Positions 44,266-53,594 are shown, numbered from the stretch's first letter. The stretch is 64,000 nt of DNA from Palleronia pelagia (GCF_900110115.1 NZ_FOCM01000001.1:682001-746000), one strand, 5' to 3'. The notes: a model not told the origin generated them from the sequence alone. A program made the numbers and translations.

Positions 44266-45472
44266 AGGCCCGCTTGAGCGCCAGGACCGCGTTCAGCCCA
44301 CCGAAGGCAAAGGCATTGGACAGCGCCACGTCCACCCGCGCCTCGCGCGCCTCGTTCGGAACCACGTCCAGCGCGCATTCCGGGTCCGGCTCTTCGTAGC
44401 CGATCGTGGGCGCCACCACCCCGTCGCGCAGCGCCATGAGACACGCCAGCAGCTCGACCGCGCCGGTGCCACCGATCAGGTGCCCGTGCATCGACTTGGT
44501 GGACGATATCATCAGGTCGTTGGCGTGGTGCCCGAACACATCGGCCACCGCGGCGCATTCGGTCTTGTCGTTGGCCGCCGTCCCGGTGCCGTGGGCGTTG
44601 ATGTAGCCCACGCTTTCCAGCGGAATGCCCGCATCCGAGACGGCGCCCGCGATGGCCCGCGCGGCGCCCTGTTTCGACGGCATGACGATATCAGACGCGT
44701 CCGAGGACATGGCGAAGCCCGCGACCTCGGCCAGGATCTCGGCGCCCCGGGCGCGCGCGTGCTCGTATTCCTCGAAGACGAACATGCCGGCGCCTTCGCC
44801 CTGAACCATGCCGTTGCGCGTGGCCGAGAACGGGCGGCAGGCGTCCTTGGACATGACGCGCAGGCCTTCCCACGCCTTCACGCCGCCGAAGCACAGCATC
44901 GCCTCGGTCCCGCCGGTGACCATCACGTCGGTCATGCCCGCCCGGATCATCTGGAAGGCCTGGCCCATCGCGTGATTGCTGGACGCGCAGGCGGTGGCGA
45001 CGGTGAAGCTCGGGCCCTTCAGGTTGTGCTGCATGGACACGTGGCTGGTGGCCGCGTTGTTCATGAGCTTGGGCACCACGAAAGGATGCACCCGGTTCTT
45101 CCCGTCCTCGTAGACGGCGCGGTAGTTTTCATCCTGGGTGTTCAGCCCGCCGCCCGAGGTGCCCATGACCACGCCCGCGCGGGCCGCGAGCGGTCCTTCG
45201 AAGGTCAGGCCCGATTGCGCGATGGCCTCGTCCGCCGCGAGCAGCGCGAACTGCGTGAAACGATCGTAAAGGGCGATCTGCTGGCGGTTGAAATGCGCCG
45301 CTTCGTCGTAGTCGCGCACCTGCGCGCCGATCTGCACGGTCAGGCGGTCCACGTCGCGGATATCCAGCCGGCCAATCCCGCAGCGCCCTTCGCGCATGGC
45401 CTCGAGGGTCTCGGCCACCGACGCACCAAGCGCGTTGATGGTTCCGGCACCCGTTATGACGACCCGCCTCAC
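44264..45472 (-). CDS. beta-ketoacyl-ACP synthase (FabF/KAS II-like)
   Basis: The 402-residue condensing enzyme has the active-site triad of KAS II: Cys162 in TACASSNHA, His294 in NAHGTGT and His331 in KSMHGHLIGGTGAVE. It elongates acyl chains on an acyl carrier protein. The start is a GTG that overlaps the stop of the ACP gene, so the two are coupled. Its place after lpxD and a special ACP, not in the main fab operon, suggests a dedicated lipid A or secondary-lipid role instead of bulk fatty-acid synthesis. Confidence 0.9.
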   Translation of the reverse strand: MRRVVITGAGTINALGASVAETLEAMREGRCGIGRLDIRDVDRLTVQIGAQVRDYDEAAHFNRQQIALYDRFTQFALLAADEAIAQSGLTFEGPLAARAGVVMGTSGGGLNTQDENYRAVYEDGKNRVHPFVVPKLMNNAATSHVSMQHNLKGPSFTVATACASSNHAMGQAFQMIRAGMTDVMVTGGTEAMLCFGGVKAWEGLRVMSKDACRPFSATRNGMVQGEGAGMFVFEEYEHARARGAEILAEVAGFAMSSDASDIVMPSKQGAARAIAGAVSDAGIPLESVGYINAHGTGTAANDKTECAAVADVFGHHANDLMISSTKSMHGHLIGGTGAVELLACLMALRDGVVAPTIGYEEPDPECALDVVPNEAREARVDVALSNAFAFGGLNAVLALKRA

Positions 45473-45735
45473 CCCTTTTGCGCCGCCACGAGACCTTCGA
45501 CCGCGCCGACGATCGCGGCCACAGACGAGATGTCGAAATCGCCCGCCTGGGGGTCGTTGGCGTTGAAGGGCACGGAGATGTCGAAGGCCTCCTCGATGGC
45601 GAAGATCGACTCCACCAGGCCCAGGCTGTCGATACCCAGGTCTTCCAGCGTCTGGTCCATGGCGATGTCCCCGGGTTCGAGCACGGCCTGCTCGGCCAGG
45701 ATCTCGATCACCTTGGTTTTCACGTCGTCGGCCAT
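45469..45735 (-). CDS. acyl carrier protein, AcpXL-like
   Basis: The 88-residue protein has the phosphopantetheine site DLGIDSLGLVE (Ser37) followed by SIFAIEEAFDISVPF. After this the loop NANDPQAGDFDISSVAAI is longer than in AcpP. The length and the FAIE-F-I-IP pattern resemble AcpXL, the carrier for very-long-chain lipid A acyl groups in Rhizobiales. It lies 29 bp after lpxD and overlaps the ketoacyl synthase gene. AcpXL identity is a suggestion, not proven. Confidence 0.8.
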   Translation of the reverse strand: MADDVKTKVIEILAEQAVLEPGDIAMDQTLEDLGIDSLGLVESIFAIEEAFDISVPFNANDPQAGDFDISSVAAIVGAVEGLVAAQKG

Positions 45736-45764
45736 GCCATCGCCCCTTTGGTTACGGGGCTGAT

Positions 45765-46856
45765 TTAGTCACTGTCGGGGGGATTTGAAACCGGTTTCTG
45801 ACCGGGCTTCAGCCGGTCCAGCAGGCGCGGCAGGCGGCGCAGCGCCTTGTACATCTCCACGTGGGCGTCCATCTTTACCGCCGGCGTTCCGGCCATGACA
45901 CGGCCCGCGGGCACGTTCGACAGCACGCCCGTGCCGCCGGTGATGATGCAGTCGTCGCCGACCTTCAGGTTGTCACCGACGCCCGACTGCCCGCCGAAGA
46001 CGCAGCGATCCCCGATCACGGTGGATCCGGCGATGCCGGTCTGCGCCGCACAGAGGCAGTCGCGCCCCATGACCACGTTGTGGGCGATATGCACGAGGTT
46101 ATCCAGCTTGCAGCCGTCCCCCAGCCGCGTGTCCCGGATGGTGCCACGGTCGATGGTTGTGTTGGCCCCCAGTTCCACGTCGTCGCCGATGGTCACGCCG
46201 CCGAGCGAGTGGATGCGCGTCCAGCTTTGCCCCTTGATCTCGCCCTGATCGCCGAGCGACTGGCGCGCACGTTCGACGCCCGACTGCTCGGGGGTCACGA
46301 AAGACAGACCGTCCGCCCCGACCACCGCACCCGGCTGGGCGATGAAACGGTCGCCGATGCTGACGCCGTGCTGGATGCGGACACCGGGATGAAGGATCGC
46401 GTCGGCGCCGAGCCGGCTGTCCACCCCGATGCTGACGTGGGATGCGATCCGCGCGCGCGCGCCGATCCGCGCGCCGCGCCCGATGACCACGAAGGGCCCG
46501 ATGGCGGGGTCGCTGCCGATCTCGGCCTCGGGATCGATGATCGCGGTGGGATGGATGCCCGGCGCGATCTCGGGGCCAGGATCCACCAGCGCGCTCAGGT
46601 GTGCCATGGCGACGCGCGGGCGCTGAACGTAGAGCGCGCCGTCAAGCCCCAGTGCCCGCCAGTCGGCCCCTTCCCACAGGATCGCCGCCCGGGCGCGGCC
46701 CTTGGACAGACCTTCGGCGTATTTGGGCGCCATGGCCAGCGCCAGGTCTTCCGGGCCCGCGTCGGCGGGTTCGGCCGCGCCGGTGATCGGGACATCGCCA
46801 TCGCCTTCGAGACGCGCGTCGAGCCCGCTCGCGATGGCGGCCAATGTCAGCTGCAT
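45765..46856 (-). CDS. lpxD: UDP-3-O-(3-hydroxyacyl)glucosamine N-acyltransferase LpxD
   Basis: The 363-residue enzyme adds the second 3-hydroxyacyl chain to UDP-3-O-acyl-glucosamine in lipid A synthesis. It has the LpxD N-terminal uridine-binding domain (residues 1-100) and a left-handed beta-helix of hexapeptide repeats (about 100-310). The catalytic His region is LDNLVHIAHNVVMG, and GANTTIDRGTI is also present. The C-terminal helix (about 325-350) binds the ACP. It lies 28 bp after the L,D-transpeptidase gene and outside the usual lpxD-fabZ-lpxA context. Confidence 0.93.
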   Translation of the reverse strand: MQLTLAAIASGLDARLEGDGDVPITGAAEPADAGPEDLALAMAPKYAEGLSKGRARAAILWEGADWRALGLDGALYVQRPRVAMAHLSALVDPGPEIAPGIHPTAIIDPEAEIGSDPAIGPFVVIGRGARIGARARIASHVSIGVDSRLGADAILHPGVRIQHGVSIGDRFIAQPGAVVGADGLSFVTPEQSGVERARQSLGDQGEIKGQSWTRIHSLGGVTIGDDVELGANTTIDRGTIRDTRLGDGCKLDNLVHIAHNVVMGRDCLCAAQTGIAGSTVIGDRCVFGGQSGVGDNLKVGDDCIITGGTGVLSNVPAGRVMAGTPAVKMDAHVEMYKALRRLPRLLDRLKPGQKPVSNPPDSD

Positions 46857-46884
46857 GGGATCCTCCGGTGTGTCGGGCCGGAGC

Positions 46885-48486
46885 CTAGCTTTGCGCCCCC
46901 GGAAGGACCACCCCGGCGCGCATCAAGGCGGCCAGCACGCGACCGTTGCGACCGTAGACGTCGCGGCGGTATTCCATGCCGCCCTCGGGCTTGGCGATGG
47001 CCGTGCGGTAGATGATGTGCACCGGCAACGGGTTCTCGAGGTTCACGCGGCTTTCGCGGCCCGAGCGTAGGTGACGTTGGAATTCGCCCTCGGGATCGTC
47101 GGTCTGCATCGACAGCAGGGCATAGCCGAATTCGAACGGGTCGTTCAGCCGGATACAGCCGTGCGAGAAGGCCCGCACGTCGCGCGAAAACAGGTTTTTC
47201 GCAGGCGTATCATGCAGGTAGATGTTGTACTTGTTGGGGAACATGAACTTCACCAGGCCCAGGGCGTTCCGGTCGCTCGGCGGCTGGCGCATGGAGAACG
47301 GGAAGCTGCGCGCGGTGTACTGGCTGAAGCCCCGCCCGCGGTTGACCTTGCGGCCGCGGCTGTCGGTGATTTCCATGTAGCTGAGCGCATAGGGGTTGCG
47401 CCGCAGCTGGGGCAGATACTCGTTCACGACGATCGAGCGGGGAACATACCAGCTGGGATTGATGACCATGTGGTCCATCTCGTCCGAGAACTCGGGCGTG
47501 CGGCGACCGTCCTGGTCCTTGCCGATGACCGACTTGGTCTGGAAGAAGATCTCGCCATCGACCATGATCTTGGCGCGGAAATCGGTGAGGTTCACCGACA
47601 CGTGCCGGTCGCCAAGGTCCCGGTTCATCCACCGCTCGCGTTCCATCGACACGAGAATGTGGCCCAGCCGGTCCACGGGGCTGCGGTTCATCTCGGTCAG
47701 CGTGTCGCCGCCCACGATGCCATCCTGGACCAGGCCGTGATCGGCCTGGAACTGCTCGACCGCGCGGGTCATCGAGGCGTCGAACAGGCGCGTATCGCTG
47801 CGGTCGAGATAGCCGAAGGCGATCAGCCGGTCGCGCAGCGCGATGACTGCATCGCCGGTGTCACCCGGCGACAGCTTGCCCACGGTCAGCGGGCCGCCCC
47901 AGCCGCCATCGGCGATCAGGCGTTCCAGGTTGACCTTCTCGCGCACCAGCCGCGTGTATTCGGCCGAGGCCGGCGCCAGGTTGTTGAGGAAGGTGTTGGG
48001 CCGCGCGGTTTCGAATTCGCGCAGAAGCGCCAGCCGGTCGCGGGTCGGGACCTCGCGCTTGATGTTGTTGTCGACCTGCGCGGGCGTCAGGATGCCGGTT
48101 TCAAGGTCGGTGGCAAAGCGCAGGAACAGGCGGCTGAGCTCGACCTCGACCCGGCCGCGGTCACGCTCGCTGCGGGCGCTGGTCATGAGGTCGCGCAGGG
48201 TATCGGCGTCGTAGCGTCCGCGCGGCAGGCCGTGCAGGTCGGCCTTGCCCACGATGGACAGCAGTGCCTCGCGCCGGGCCCGGTCATCGGCATCGTCGCC
48301 GACCCAGATGGGCTGGTAGCCGCCGTCGCGGTAGAAGGCGGCGAGATCGTCATCCTCGGCGGCGGCCACGGCCACGGCTTGTTTGAAGGCGGTCACCTGC
48401 GCCACGGCGGCAGGCGCAAGGGCGGCCACACCGGCGAAGATTGCGAAGCCGGCCACCAGGCCGCGGGTCATCAAGGCAGCACGCAT
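46885..48486 (-). CDS. L,D-transpeptidase (YcbB/LdtD-like)
   Basis: The 533-residue periplasmic enzyme makes 3-3 cross-links in peptidoglycan. It has a signal peptide (about 1-30), a peptidoglycan-binding fold (about 205-265) and a YkuD catalytic domain (about 295-480). The active-site SHGCIRLNDP block (Cys444) and HDTPAKNLFSRDVRAF precede the end of that domain. ATG 48486 directly precedes the signal peptide. It is first in a run ldt-lpxD-acp-fabF and divergent from a MepK-like gene, the same partnership as ycbB-ycbK in E. coli. Confidence 0.92.
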   Translation of the reverse strand: MRAALMTRGLVAGFAIFAGVAALAPAAVAQVTAFKQAVAVAAAEDDDLAAFYRDGGYQPIWVGDDADDRARREALLSIVGKADLHGLPRGRYDADTLRDLMTSARSERDRGRVEVELSRLFLRFATDLETGILTPAQVDNNIKREVPTRDRLALLREFETARPNTFLNNLAPASAEYTRLVREKVNLERLIADGGWGGPLTVGKLSPGDTGDAVIALRDRLIAFGYLDRSDTRLFDASMTRAVEQFQADHGLVQDGIVGGDTLTEMNRSPVDRLGHILVSMERERWMNRDLGDRHVSVNLTDFRAKIMVDGEIFFQTKSVIGKDQDGRRTPEFSDEMDHMVINPSWYVPRSIVVNEYLPQLRRNPYALSYMEITDSRGRKVNRGRGFSQYTARSFPFSMRQPPSDRNALGLVKFMFPNKYNIYLHDTPAKNLFSRDVRAFSHGCIRLNDPFEFGYALLSMQTDDPEGEFQRHLRSGRESRVNLENPLPVHIIYRTAIAKPEGGMEYRRDVYGRNGRVLAALMRAGVVLPGAQS

Positions 48487-48540
48487 AGGCGATATCCCAT
48501 CGTAAAAATTTCTGTCTCCATTCAAACACCTGATCGACGG

Positions 48541-48552
48541 CGTTTGGTTCCA
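48541..48552. promoter_or_regulatory. inverted repeat arm 1 in the ldt/mepK divergent region
   Basis: CGTTTGGTTCCA here is the exact reverse complement of TGGAACCAAACG at 48675-48686. The two arms flank the promoter region between the divergent L,D-transpeptidase and MepK-like genes, 122 bp apart. Confidence 0.4.
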
Positions 48553-48674
48553 CAAGATCTTGGTTTGGCGGCCATGTCATTTCACATCTGCGAAAGTGAT
48601 GTCCGCGCAACATTTTGATACGTTTTTTCACCTTACGGTAACGCCGCGGAGTTAAGCAAGAATCTGCCGAGTTA

Positions 48675-48694
48675 TGGAACCAAACGGCGTTTGG
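48675..48694. promoter_or_regulatory. inverted repeat arm 2 with overlapping dyad, possible operator
   Basis: TGGAACCAAACG (48675-48686) mirrors arm 1. It also overlaps a local dyad CCAAACG-G-CGTTTGG (48680-48694). Shared CGTTTGG half-sites suggest one regulator binds both places. Confidence 0.4.
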
Positions 48695-48812
48695 CTTTTC
48701 GGGGCCTTTCTGAACGGTCCGCTTTGTGCCATGACTCGTCTTGCAGAGGCAAAGACCAAGCTCCGACCAACGGGGCTGGCAGGGCAACTTAAAAAAACGG
48801 GACGTTACCTTC

Positions 48813-49382
48813 ATGGACACTTCACGGACGACTGGCATGACCAGGCGCGGCTTGCTGGGTGCATTCGCAGCAACGGCTCTGGCAGCAGCACCCACCTATT
48901 CGAACGCTTTCGGATTGTTGCGTGGTGCGGGCGACATTCGCAGGCTGAAGATCTACAACGGCCGGACCGGTGAGAGCCTCGACACGATCTACTGGATCGA
49001 AGGAAGCTACATCAAGGACGCGTTGGCCGAGGTGAATCACGTCATGCGCGACTGGCGGAACAACCAGGTCAAGTCGATCGACACCCGCACGCTCGACATC
49101 ATGGCCGCCGCGCACAACCTGATGGATACGACCGAATCGTACCTGCTGATCTCGGGCTATCGTTCGCCGCAGACCAACGCGATGCTGCGCAGCCGCTCGT
49201 CGGGCGTGGCGAAGAACTCGCGCCACCTGAAGGGCGAAGCCGCCGACCTGCGGATGAATTCGCGCTCGGTCGCGCAGATGTACCGCGCCGCGTCGGCCTG
49301 CGCCGCCGGGGGCGTCGGGCGCTATACCTCGTCGAATTTCGTGCACATGGATTGCGGTCCGGTGCGCAGCTGGGGCAGCTGA
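48813..49382 (+). CDS. DUF882/MepK-like peptidoglycan endopeptidase
   Basis: The 189-residue protein has a twin-arginine-type signal (TRRGLLGAFAATALAAAPTYSNA) and the M15-like DUF882 domain. The zinc-site blocks are SGYRSPQTN, SRHLKGEAADLRM (His and Asp) and FVHMDCG (His). E. coli YcbK/MepK cuts 3-3 and 4-3 peptide cross-links to allow wall growth. The gene is divergent from an L,D-transpeptidase that makes 3-3 links, which supports the role. The Tat route fits export of a folded, metal-loaded enzyme. Confidence 0.9.
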   Translation: MDTSRTTGMTRRGLLGAFAATALAAAPTYSNAFGLLRGAGDIRRLKIYNGRTGESLDTIYWIEGSYIKDALAEVNHVMRDWRNNQVKSIDTRTLDIMAAAHNLMDTTESYLLISGYRSPQTNAMLRSRSSGVAKNSRHLKGEAADLRMNSRSVAQMYRAASACAAGGVGRYTSSNFVHMDCGPVRSWGS

Positions 49383-49407
49383 ACCGACCTGTCCCGCCAA
49401 AAGATTG

Positions 49408-49435
49408 GGGCCCGGCATTGCGCCGGGCCCTTTTT
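49408..49435 (+). terminator. rho-independent terminator of the MepK-like gene
   Basis: GGGCCCGGC and GCCGGGCCC form a perfect 9-bp stem with a 5-nt loop, followed by TTTTT, 25 bp after the stop codon. Confidence 0.87.
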
Positions 49436-49672
49436 CGTTGGCGTCCTTGGTTTGACAGGCCGAGGAAGAGGTGTCTCTGACCGGGCGCGTTTGACCGGCC
49501 CGCAGTGTCACATCCGGCCAAGGAGGCGTGACACCGGCAACCCGGCGGCCTTCCCCCTTCACGACATGACCGTAAAGACGCGAAAGCGGCGAAGGCCTTG
49601 CCTGTCGCCGCTCTCGATCTGTCATGAAGCCGGGAAATCTCGGACGCAGCCCGGCAAAGCCGGCCCGCGTTC

Positions 49673-50626
49673 TCAGCCGTTGCCCAGTTTCGCTTGGCGC
49701 GCCGCGGACAGCCGGGCGAAATCGTCGCCCGCGTGATAGCTCGACCGCGTGAGCGGCGTGGCCGACACCATCAGGAACCCCTTGCCCCAGGCCGCCTTCT
49801 CGTAGCCGGCGAATTCCTCGGGCGTGACGTAGCGGGCGACCGCGTGGTGCCTGGACGTGGGCTGGAGGTACTGGCCGATGGTGATGAAATCGACATCCGC
49901 CGCGCGCATGTCGTCCATGACCTGCATCACGGCCTGCCGATCTTCGCCAAGACCCACCATGATCCCCGACTTGGTGAACATGGTCGGGTCCATCTCCTTC
50001 ACCCGTTGCAGCAGGCGCAGCGAGTGGAAATACCGCGCACCGGGCCGCACTTCGGGGTAGAGCCCCGGCACGGTTTCGAGGTTGTGGTTGAACACGTCCG
50101 GTCGCGCCTTGACCACGGTTTCCAGGGCCTCGGGACCGCAGCGCAGGAAGTCGGGCGTCAGCACCTCGATCGTGGTGCCCGGAGACTGCCGACGGGTCGC
50201 GCGGATGGTCTGGGCGATGTGCTCGGCCCCCCCGTCATCCACGTCGTCCCGGTCCACGCTGGTGATGACCACGTGGTTCAGGCCCAGCTTCTTCACCGCG
50301 TCCGCCACCCGGCCCGGCTCGAACACGTCCAGCGCGTCGGGGCGACCGGTGGCCACGTTGCAGAAGGTGCAGCCGCGGGTGCAGATCTCGCCCATGATCA
50401 TCATGGTGGCGTGGCCCTGCGACCAGCATTCGCCCACGTTGGGACAACCCGCCTCTTCGCAGACCGTCACGAGGTTATGCTCGCGCATGATGGCCTTGGT
50501 GTCGGAATAGCCCTTGCCGGACGGTGCCTTGACCCGGATCCAGTCCGGCTTCTTCAGGCGCGGGGTCTCGGGCTTGCGAGCCTTCTCGGGGTGGCGCTGA
50601 TCGGGAATCTTGAGGTCGCGTGGCAT
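49673..50626 (-). CDS. lipA: lipoyl synthase
   Basis: The 317-residue radical-SAM enzyme inserts two sulfurs into octanoyl groups on the lipoyl domains of 2-oxoacid dehydrogenases. It has the auxiliary cluster cysteines in [13 protein letters not shown] and the radical-SAM motif CTRGCTFCN, followed by [17 protein letters not shown] and the C-terminal RSSYHA with the conserved Ser. ATG 50626 fits the family N-terminus. No lipB gene is adjacent. Confidence 0.97.
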   Translation of the reverse strand: MPRDLKIPDQRHPEKARKPETPRLKKPDWIRVKAPSGKGYSDTKAIMREHNLVTVCEEAGCPNVGECWSQGHATMMIMGEICTRGCTFCNVATGRPDALDVFEPGRVADAVKKLGLNHVVITSVDRDDVDDGGAEHIAQTIRATRRQSPGTTIEVLTPDFLRCGPEALETVVKARPDVFNHNLETVPGLYPEVRPGARYFHSLRLLQRVKEMDPTMFTKSGIMVGLGEDRQAVMQVMDDMRAADVDFITIGQYLQPTSRHHAVARYVTPEEFAGYEKAAWGKGFLMVSATPLTRSSYHAGDDFARLSAARQAKLGNG

Positions 50627-50747
50627 GGATAAGTCCTTCCTTGCCAAGGTAACTAGGGTATTCGCGCGCGCATGTCCAAGGCGTCGACGGTGCGACATGA
50701 CCGCCTTGCCATGCCTGCATGGCCCGCGCGGACGCGGGCGTGCCGGA

Positions 50748-51842
50748 TCAGGGCCGCAGGATGACCCGGATGCCGTGGCCGGGGCCTTCCATGTCGGTCT
50801 TCACCGCGTTCAGCTGGTCGATGGCCGAGTCGATGATCGCGAGCCCAAGCCGGTCCGACGGCAGCACCTCGCCCAGGCCCGGGCCGTCGTCGCGGCAGAT
50901 CAGCTCGATCTCGTTGCCCGGCCGGTTCTTCAGGCTGACGGTAACGGTGCCCGCCTCCTCGTTGAACGCGTGCTTGACCGAGTTTGTGACGAACTCGTTC
51001 ACGATGACGGCCACCGCCCCCGCCTTGCGCGAGTCGAGCGTGATCTCGTCCACGTCGACGCTCAGGGTGATGCGGTCCGGCAGCCCGTCGCGCATGAGGT
51101 CGAAGATCGAGCTCATGAACGGCTGCATCAGCGCCTCGCGGTCGCTGCCCGAGCGGTACATCTGCTGGTTCAGCGCGGCGACCGTGTTGATCCGGCGGCT
51201 GACATTCTCCAACGCCTCGCGCGCCTCGTCCGATGTGACGGCGCGGGCCTGGATCCGGGTCATGGCCGCCACCGATTGAAGCGAGTTCTTGACCCGGTGA
51301 TCGACCTCGCGGCGCATCATTTCGGACCGGCGCAACGCACGGCGCAGGTTCAGCTGGGCCATCACCTGCCGCGCCAGCATCTCGAGCAACTCGGTCTGGA
51401 AGCCGGTCAGCGACGACGGCGCAAGCCCCAGGACGGCGAGCGCGCCCAGGCGCTGGCCGGTATCGGTGACCAGCGGCGCGCCCGCGTAGAACTGGATGCC
51501 CTGATCCCCGAGGCACAGCGGGTTTTCGCGGGTGCGGGGGTCGGTGCGCGTGTCCTCGATCACGGACACGCTGTCCAGGTGGATGATGTGGCGGCAGATC
51601 GATTGCTCGATCGGGGTCTCGGCAAGCTCGAGCCCGTGGCGCGCCAGGAACCACTGACGCTCGGATTCGACCACCGAGACGATGGCGATGGGCTGGCCGG
51701 TCAGGGTCGCGGCCATGCGGGCGATGTCATCGAACGGCTTGCGGTCATCGACACCGTCGATCGCGAAACTGCGCAGAGCGGCCAGGCGATGGCGGTTCGC
51801 GACCGTTTCAGAATCGACGGCGATGTCGTTCATGTCCAGCAT
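50748..51842 (-). CDS. GAF-domain sensor histidine kinase (HisKA_2 type)
   Basis: The 364-residue protein has an N-terminal GAF domain (about residues 25-165, with [22 protein letters not shown]). A HisKA_2 acceptor block, [18 protein letters not shown] with His182, and an ATPase domain ([19 protein letters not shown]) follow. There is no membrane segment. HisKA_2/HWE kinases often serve light or general-stress signalling in alphaproteobacteria. No response regulator gene is adjacent. Confidence 0.9.
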   Translation of the reverse strand: MLDMNDIAVDSETVANRHRLAALRSFAIDGVDDRKPFDDIARMAATLTGQPIAIVSVVESERQWFLARHGLELAETPIEQSICRHIIHLDSVSVIEDTRTDPRTRENPLCLGDQGIQFYAGAPLVTDTGQRLGALAVLGLAPSSLTGFQTELLEMLARQVMAQLNLRRALRRSEMMRREVDHRVKNSLQSVAAMTRIQARAVTSDEAREALENVSRRINTVAALNQQMYRSGSDREALMQPFMSSIFDLMRDGLPDRITLSVDVDEITLDSRKAGAVAVIVNEFVTNSVKHAFNEEAGTVTVSLKNRPGNEIELICRDDGPGLGEVLPSDRLGLAIIDSAIDQLNAVKTDMEGPGHGIRVILRP

Positions 51843-51962
51843 TCACCCTTTAAACCTAACCGCTTGGCACCAAGCCGCTTCCCAACCCGAATATGCCATT
51901 GCGCTTAGCCCCTTGCGCAAGGGGTGACAAGATGATGGGCGGAATGCTGCGCGAAGTGGCTG

Positions 51963-53051
51963 TCAGCCGATCATCGGGGCCAGTCTTCCCTGGGTTTCGA
52001 CGTAATGACGCTTGAGCCGTTCCAACCCGATGCGCAGCACGATCTTGCCGGACCGCGCGGCCCAGCCCATGCGCCGCTCGATAGGCTCCATGCCCTCCAG
52101 CAGGCAGCAGGCGCGCAGGACGACATCGCCAAGACCCGGGCCAAGGTCCTGCATCACGGCGTGCAGGCGGGCGCGTGCGGCTTTTGGTCCCGGCCCCCGC
52201 AGGTCGTCCGCTGACAGGGTCGGCGCCGACGGCTCGGCCATGAAGGCATCGAACGTGTCGCCATCCGTGTCGGCCTCCAGGCCCGCCAGTTCGAAATCCT
52301 CGCGCAGACGCTCGCCCACGCGCACCAGGTCGGGCGTCAGGAAGACCCGGCCGTTCTTGTCGCGGCGGCGGGACAGCATCATCAGCGGGCTTTCCGGCGC
52401 GCCGTAGCGGGCGCCGGTGCCGCGCGTGTCCTCGCCATCCCGTTCCGCGTCGTCGGCGCGCAGGCCCGCCTCGACCTGGTCCAGCATGTCCTTCAGCGCC
52501 ACGCGGCCCGCCGGACGGATGCGATACCGCGTGATCCGGCCGGTCTCCTCGGCCGCGATCCAGCCCGCGAGCGCCAGCGCCTCGGCCACGGGGGTGTCGA
52601 CCACCGCGGTGCGGATGGTCTGCCCGTCGTCGGTCTCGCGCACGACCACCGCCTTCTCCATGCCTTCGGCAACGGCCAGGCAGGCGCCGGGTTCGGCCAT
52701 TCGGCGCAGCACCCGCCGGGCGGCGTTGTAGATCTCGGGCGGCTGGACCGGGGCGGTCGGCTTGGGCGAGGTCGTGATCGTCTTGTCGTGCTTCATGGTA
52801 ACGTCTCTTGCCGGCTTGCCGGGGTGGCTGCCCCGGGAACGCTGGACGGACAGTCGCCGCAGCGCGTGGTCGATAAGGGGATCGTCACGCAATTCCTCGC
52901 ACCGCCGGACCTGCCGCAGGACCGTCGACGCATGGCAGTCGGCGTCGCGCGCCAAGGCCCTGATCGATTTGCCGTCCACAACGTGCTGCAAGTAAACGCG
53001 CGCCGCAGTCGGAACCCAGCCCCCGAAGGAACCGTGCGCCTCTTTCGTCAT
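51963..53051 (-). CDS. DUF6456 helix-turn-helix protein
   Basis: The 362-residue protein has an N-terminal helix-turn-helix (KSIRALARDADCHASTVLRQVRRCEE, about 27-52), a middle winged-helix-like segment (about 108-200) and the C-terminal DUF6456 domain (about 220-360). DUF6456 here includes ESPLMMLSRRRDKNGRVFLTPDLVRVGERLREDF. It is probably a DNA-binding regulator restricted to Rhodobacterales and relatives; targets are unknown. ATG 53051 is chosen because GGGGA precedes it at a suitable distance. Two CtrA-like sites lie upstream, between it and the divergent DUF6477 gene. Confidence 0.8.
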   Translation of the reverse strand: MTKEAHGSFGGWVPTAARVYLQHVVDGKSIRALARDADCHASTVLRQVRRCEELRDDPLIDHALRRLSVQRSRGSHPGKPARDVTMKHDKTITTSPKPTAPVQPPEIYNAARRVLRRMAEPGACLAVAEGMEKAVVVRETDDGQTIRTAVVDTPVAEALALAGWIAAEETGRITRYRIRPAGRVALKDMLDQVEAGLRADDAERDGEDTRGTGARYGAPESPLMMLSRRRDKNGRVFLTPDLVRVGERLREDFELAGLEADTDGDTFDAFMAEPSAPTLSADDLRGPGPKAARARLHAVMQDLGPGLGDVVLRACCLLEGMEPIERRMGWAARSGKIVLRIGLERLKRHYVETQGRLAPMIG

Positions 53052-53148
53052 GTCTTTCCCCTGGTTCAGCACAACCATCCCGCCCGGCATCGACCCGTGA
53101 TTTTCAAAGGTTATGTCGGCGCCACTCCGCAACCGTTAGTTGAAACGA

Positions 53149-53163
53149 TTAGCAGAGTGTTAA
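53149..53163. promoter_or_regulatory. CtrA-like site 1
   Basis: TTAGCAGAGTGTTAA equals TTAG-N7-TTAA, one mismatch from the CtrA consensus TTAA-N7-TTAA. Confidence 0.45.
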
Positions 53164-53199
53164 CGGGCTGGTCGATTGCCTCAATTTCACCTTGGTTTG

Positions 53200-53214
53200 T
53201 TAACCTTGGGTTAG
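53200..53214. promoter_or_regulatory. CtrA-like site 2
   Basis: TTAACCTTGGGTTAG equals TTAA-N7-TTAG, again one mismatch from the CtrA consensus, 36 bp after site 1 in the same divergent promoter region. Confidence 0.45.
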
Positions 53215-53300
53215 GCTTCCGCGCGGGTGTTGTGGTGCGGGCGCAACAGCCCCGGGGGCTGGCGATACTAGTCGGTATCCAGAAATCCCGGAGATCCGCC

Positions 53301-53594
53301 ATGACCGACCAGACTCACCTGCCCCAGATTCGCCGCCCCCGCTTGTTGCTGAGCGCCGCGCGGTTCGGGCTGCAAGGATACGACCGCGCCGCCGCCCTGC
53401 CCCGAATTCTTGGGCAGGCCGCGCCGCTGGACGAAACGAACTACTTGCCGGAGCTGTTGCAGCTTGAGGCGGAGATGGAGGTCGCACGGAAGGATCGCGC
53501 GGCCGATTACAGCGCCGGTCGGCACGTCGAGGTTCTGATCGCGTTGCTGGCCGAGCCCGCGGCGACCGTCCCGGCCGCCGCATCGCTCAGCTGA
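53301..53594 (+). CDS. DUF6477 family protein
   Basis: The 97-residue helical protein contains RRPRLLLSAARFGLQGYDRAAALPRIL, LPELLQLEAEMEVARKDRAADYSAGRHVEVLIALLAE, the pattern of DUF6477, a small Rhodobacterales family of unknown role. It is divergent from the DUF6456 regulator and shares its upstream region with two CtrA-like sites. Its 3' end overlaps the MttB-family gene by 8 nt on the opposite strand. Confidence 0.8.
   Translation: MTDQTHLPQIRRPRLLLSAARFGLQGYDRAAALPRILGQAAPLDETNYLPELLQLEAEMEVARKDRAADYSAGRHVEVLIALLAEPAATVPAAASLS

Noticed and set aside
49452-49736. Possible 94-codon gene after the MepK-like gene
   Set aside because: Arg/Pro-rich with no motif, no good ribosome site, and it overlaps the end of lipA on the other strand. 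The region between the terminator at 49435 and lipA appears to be non-coding.
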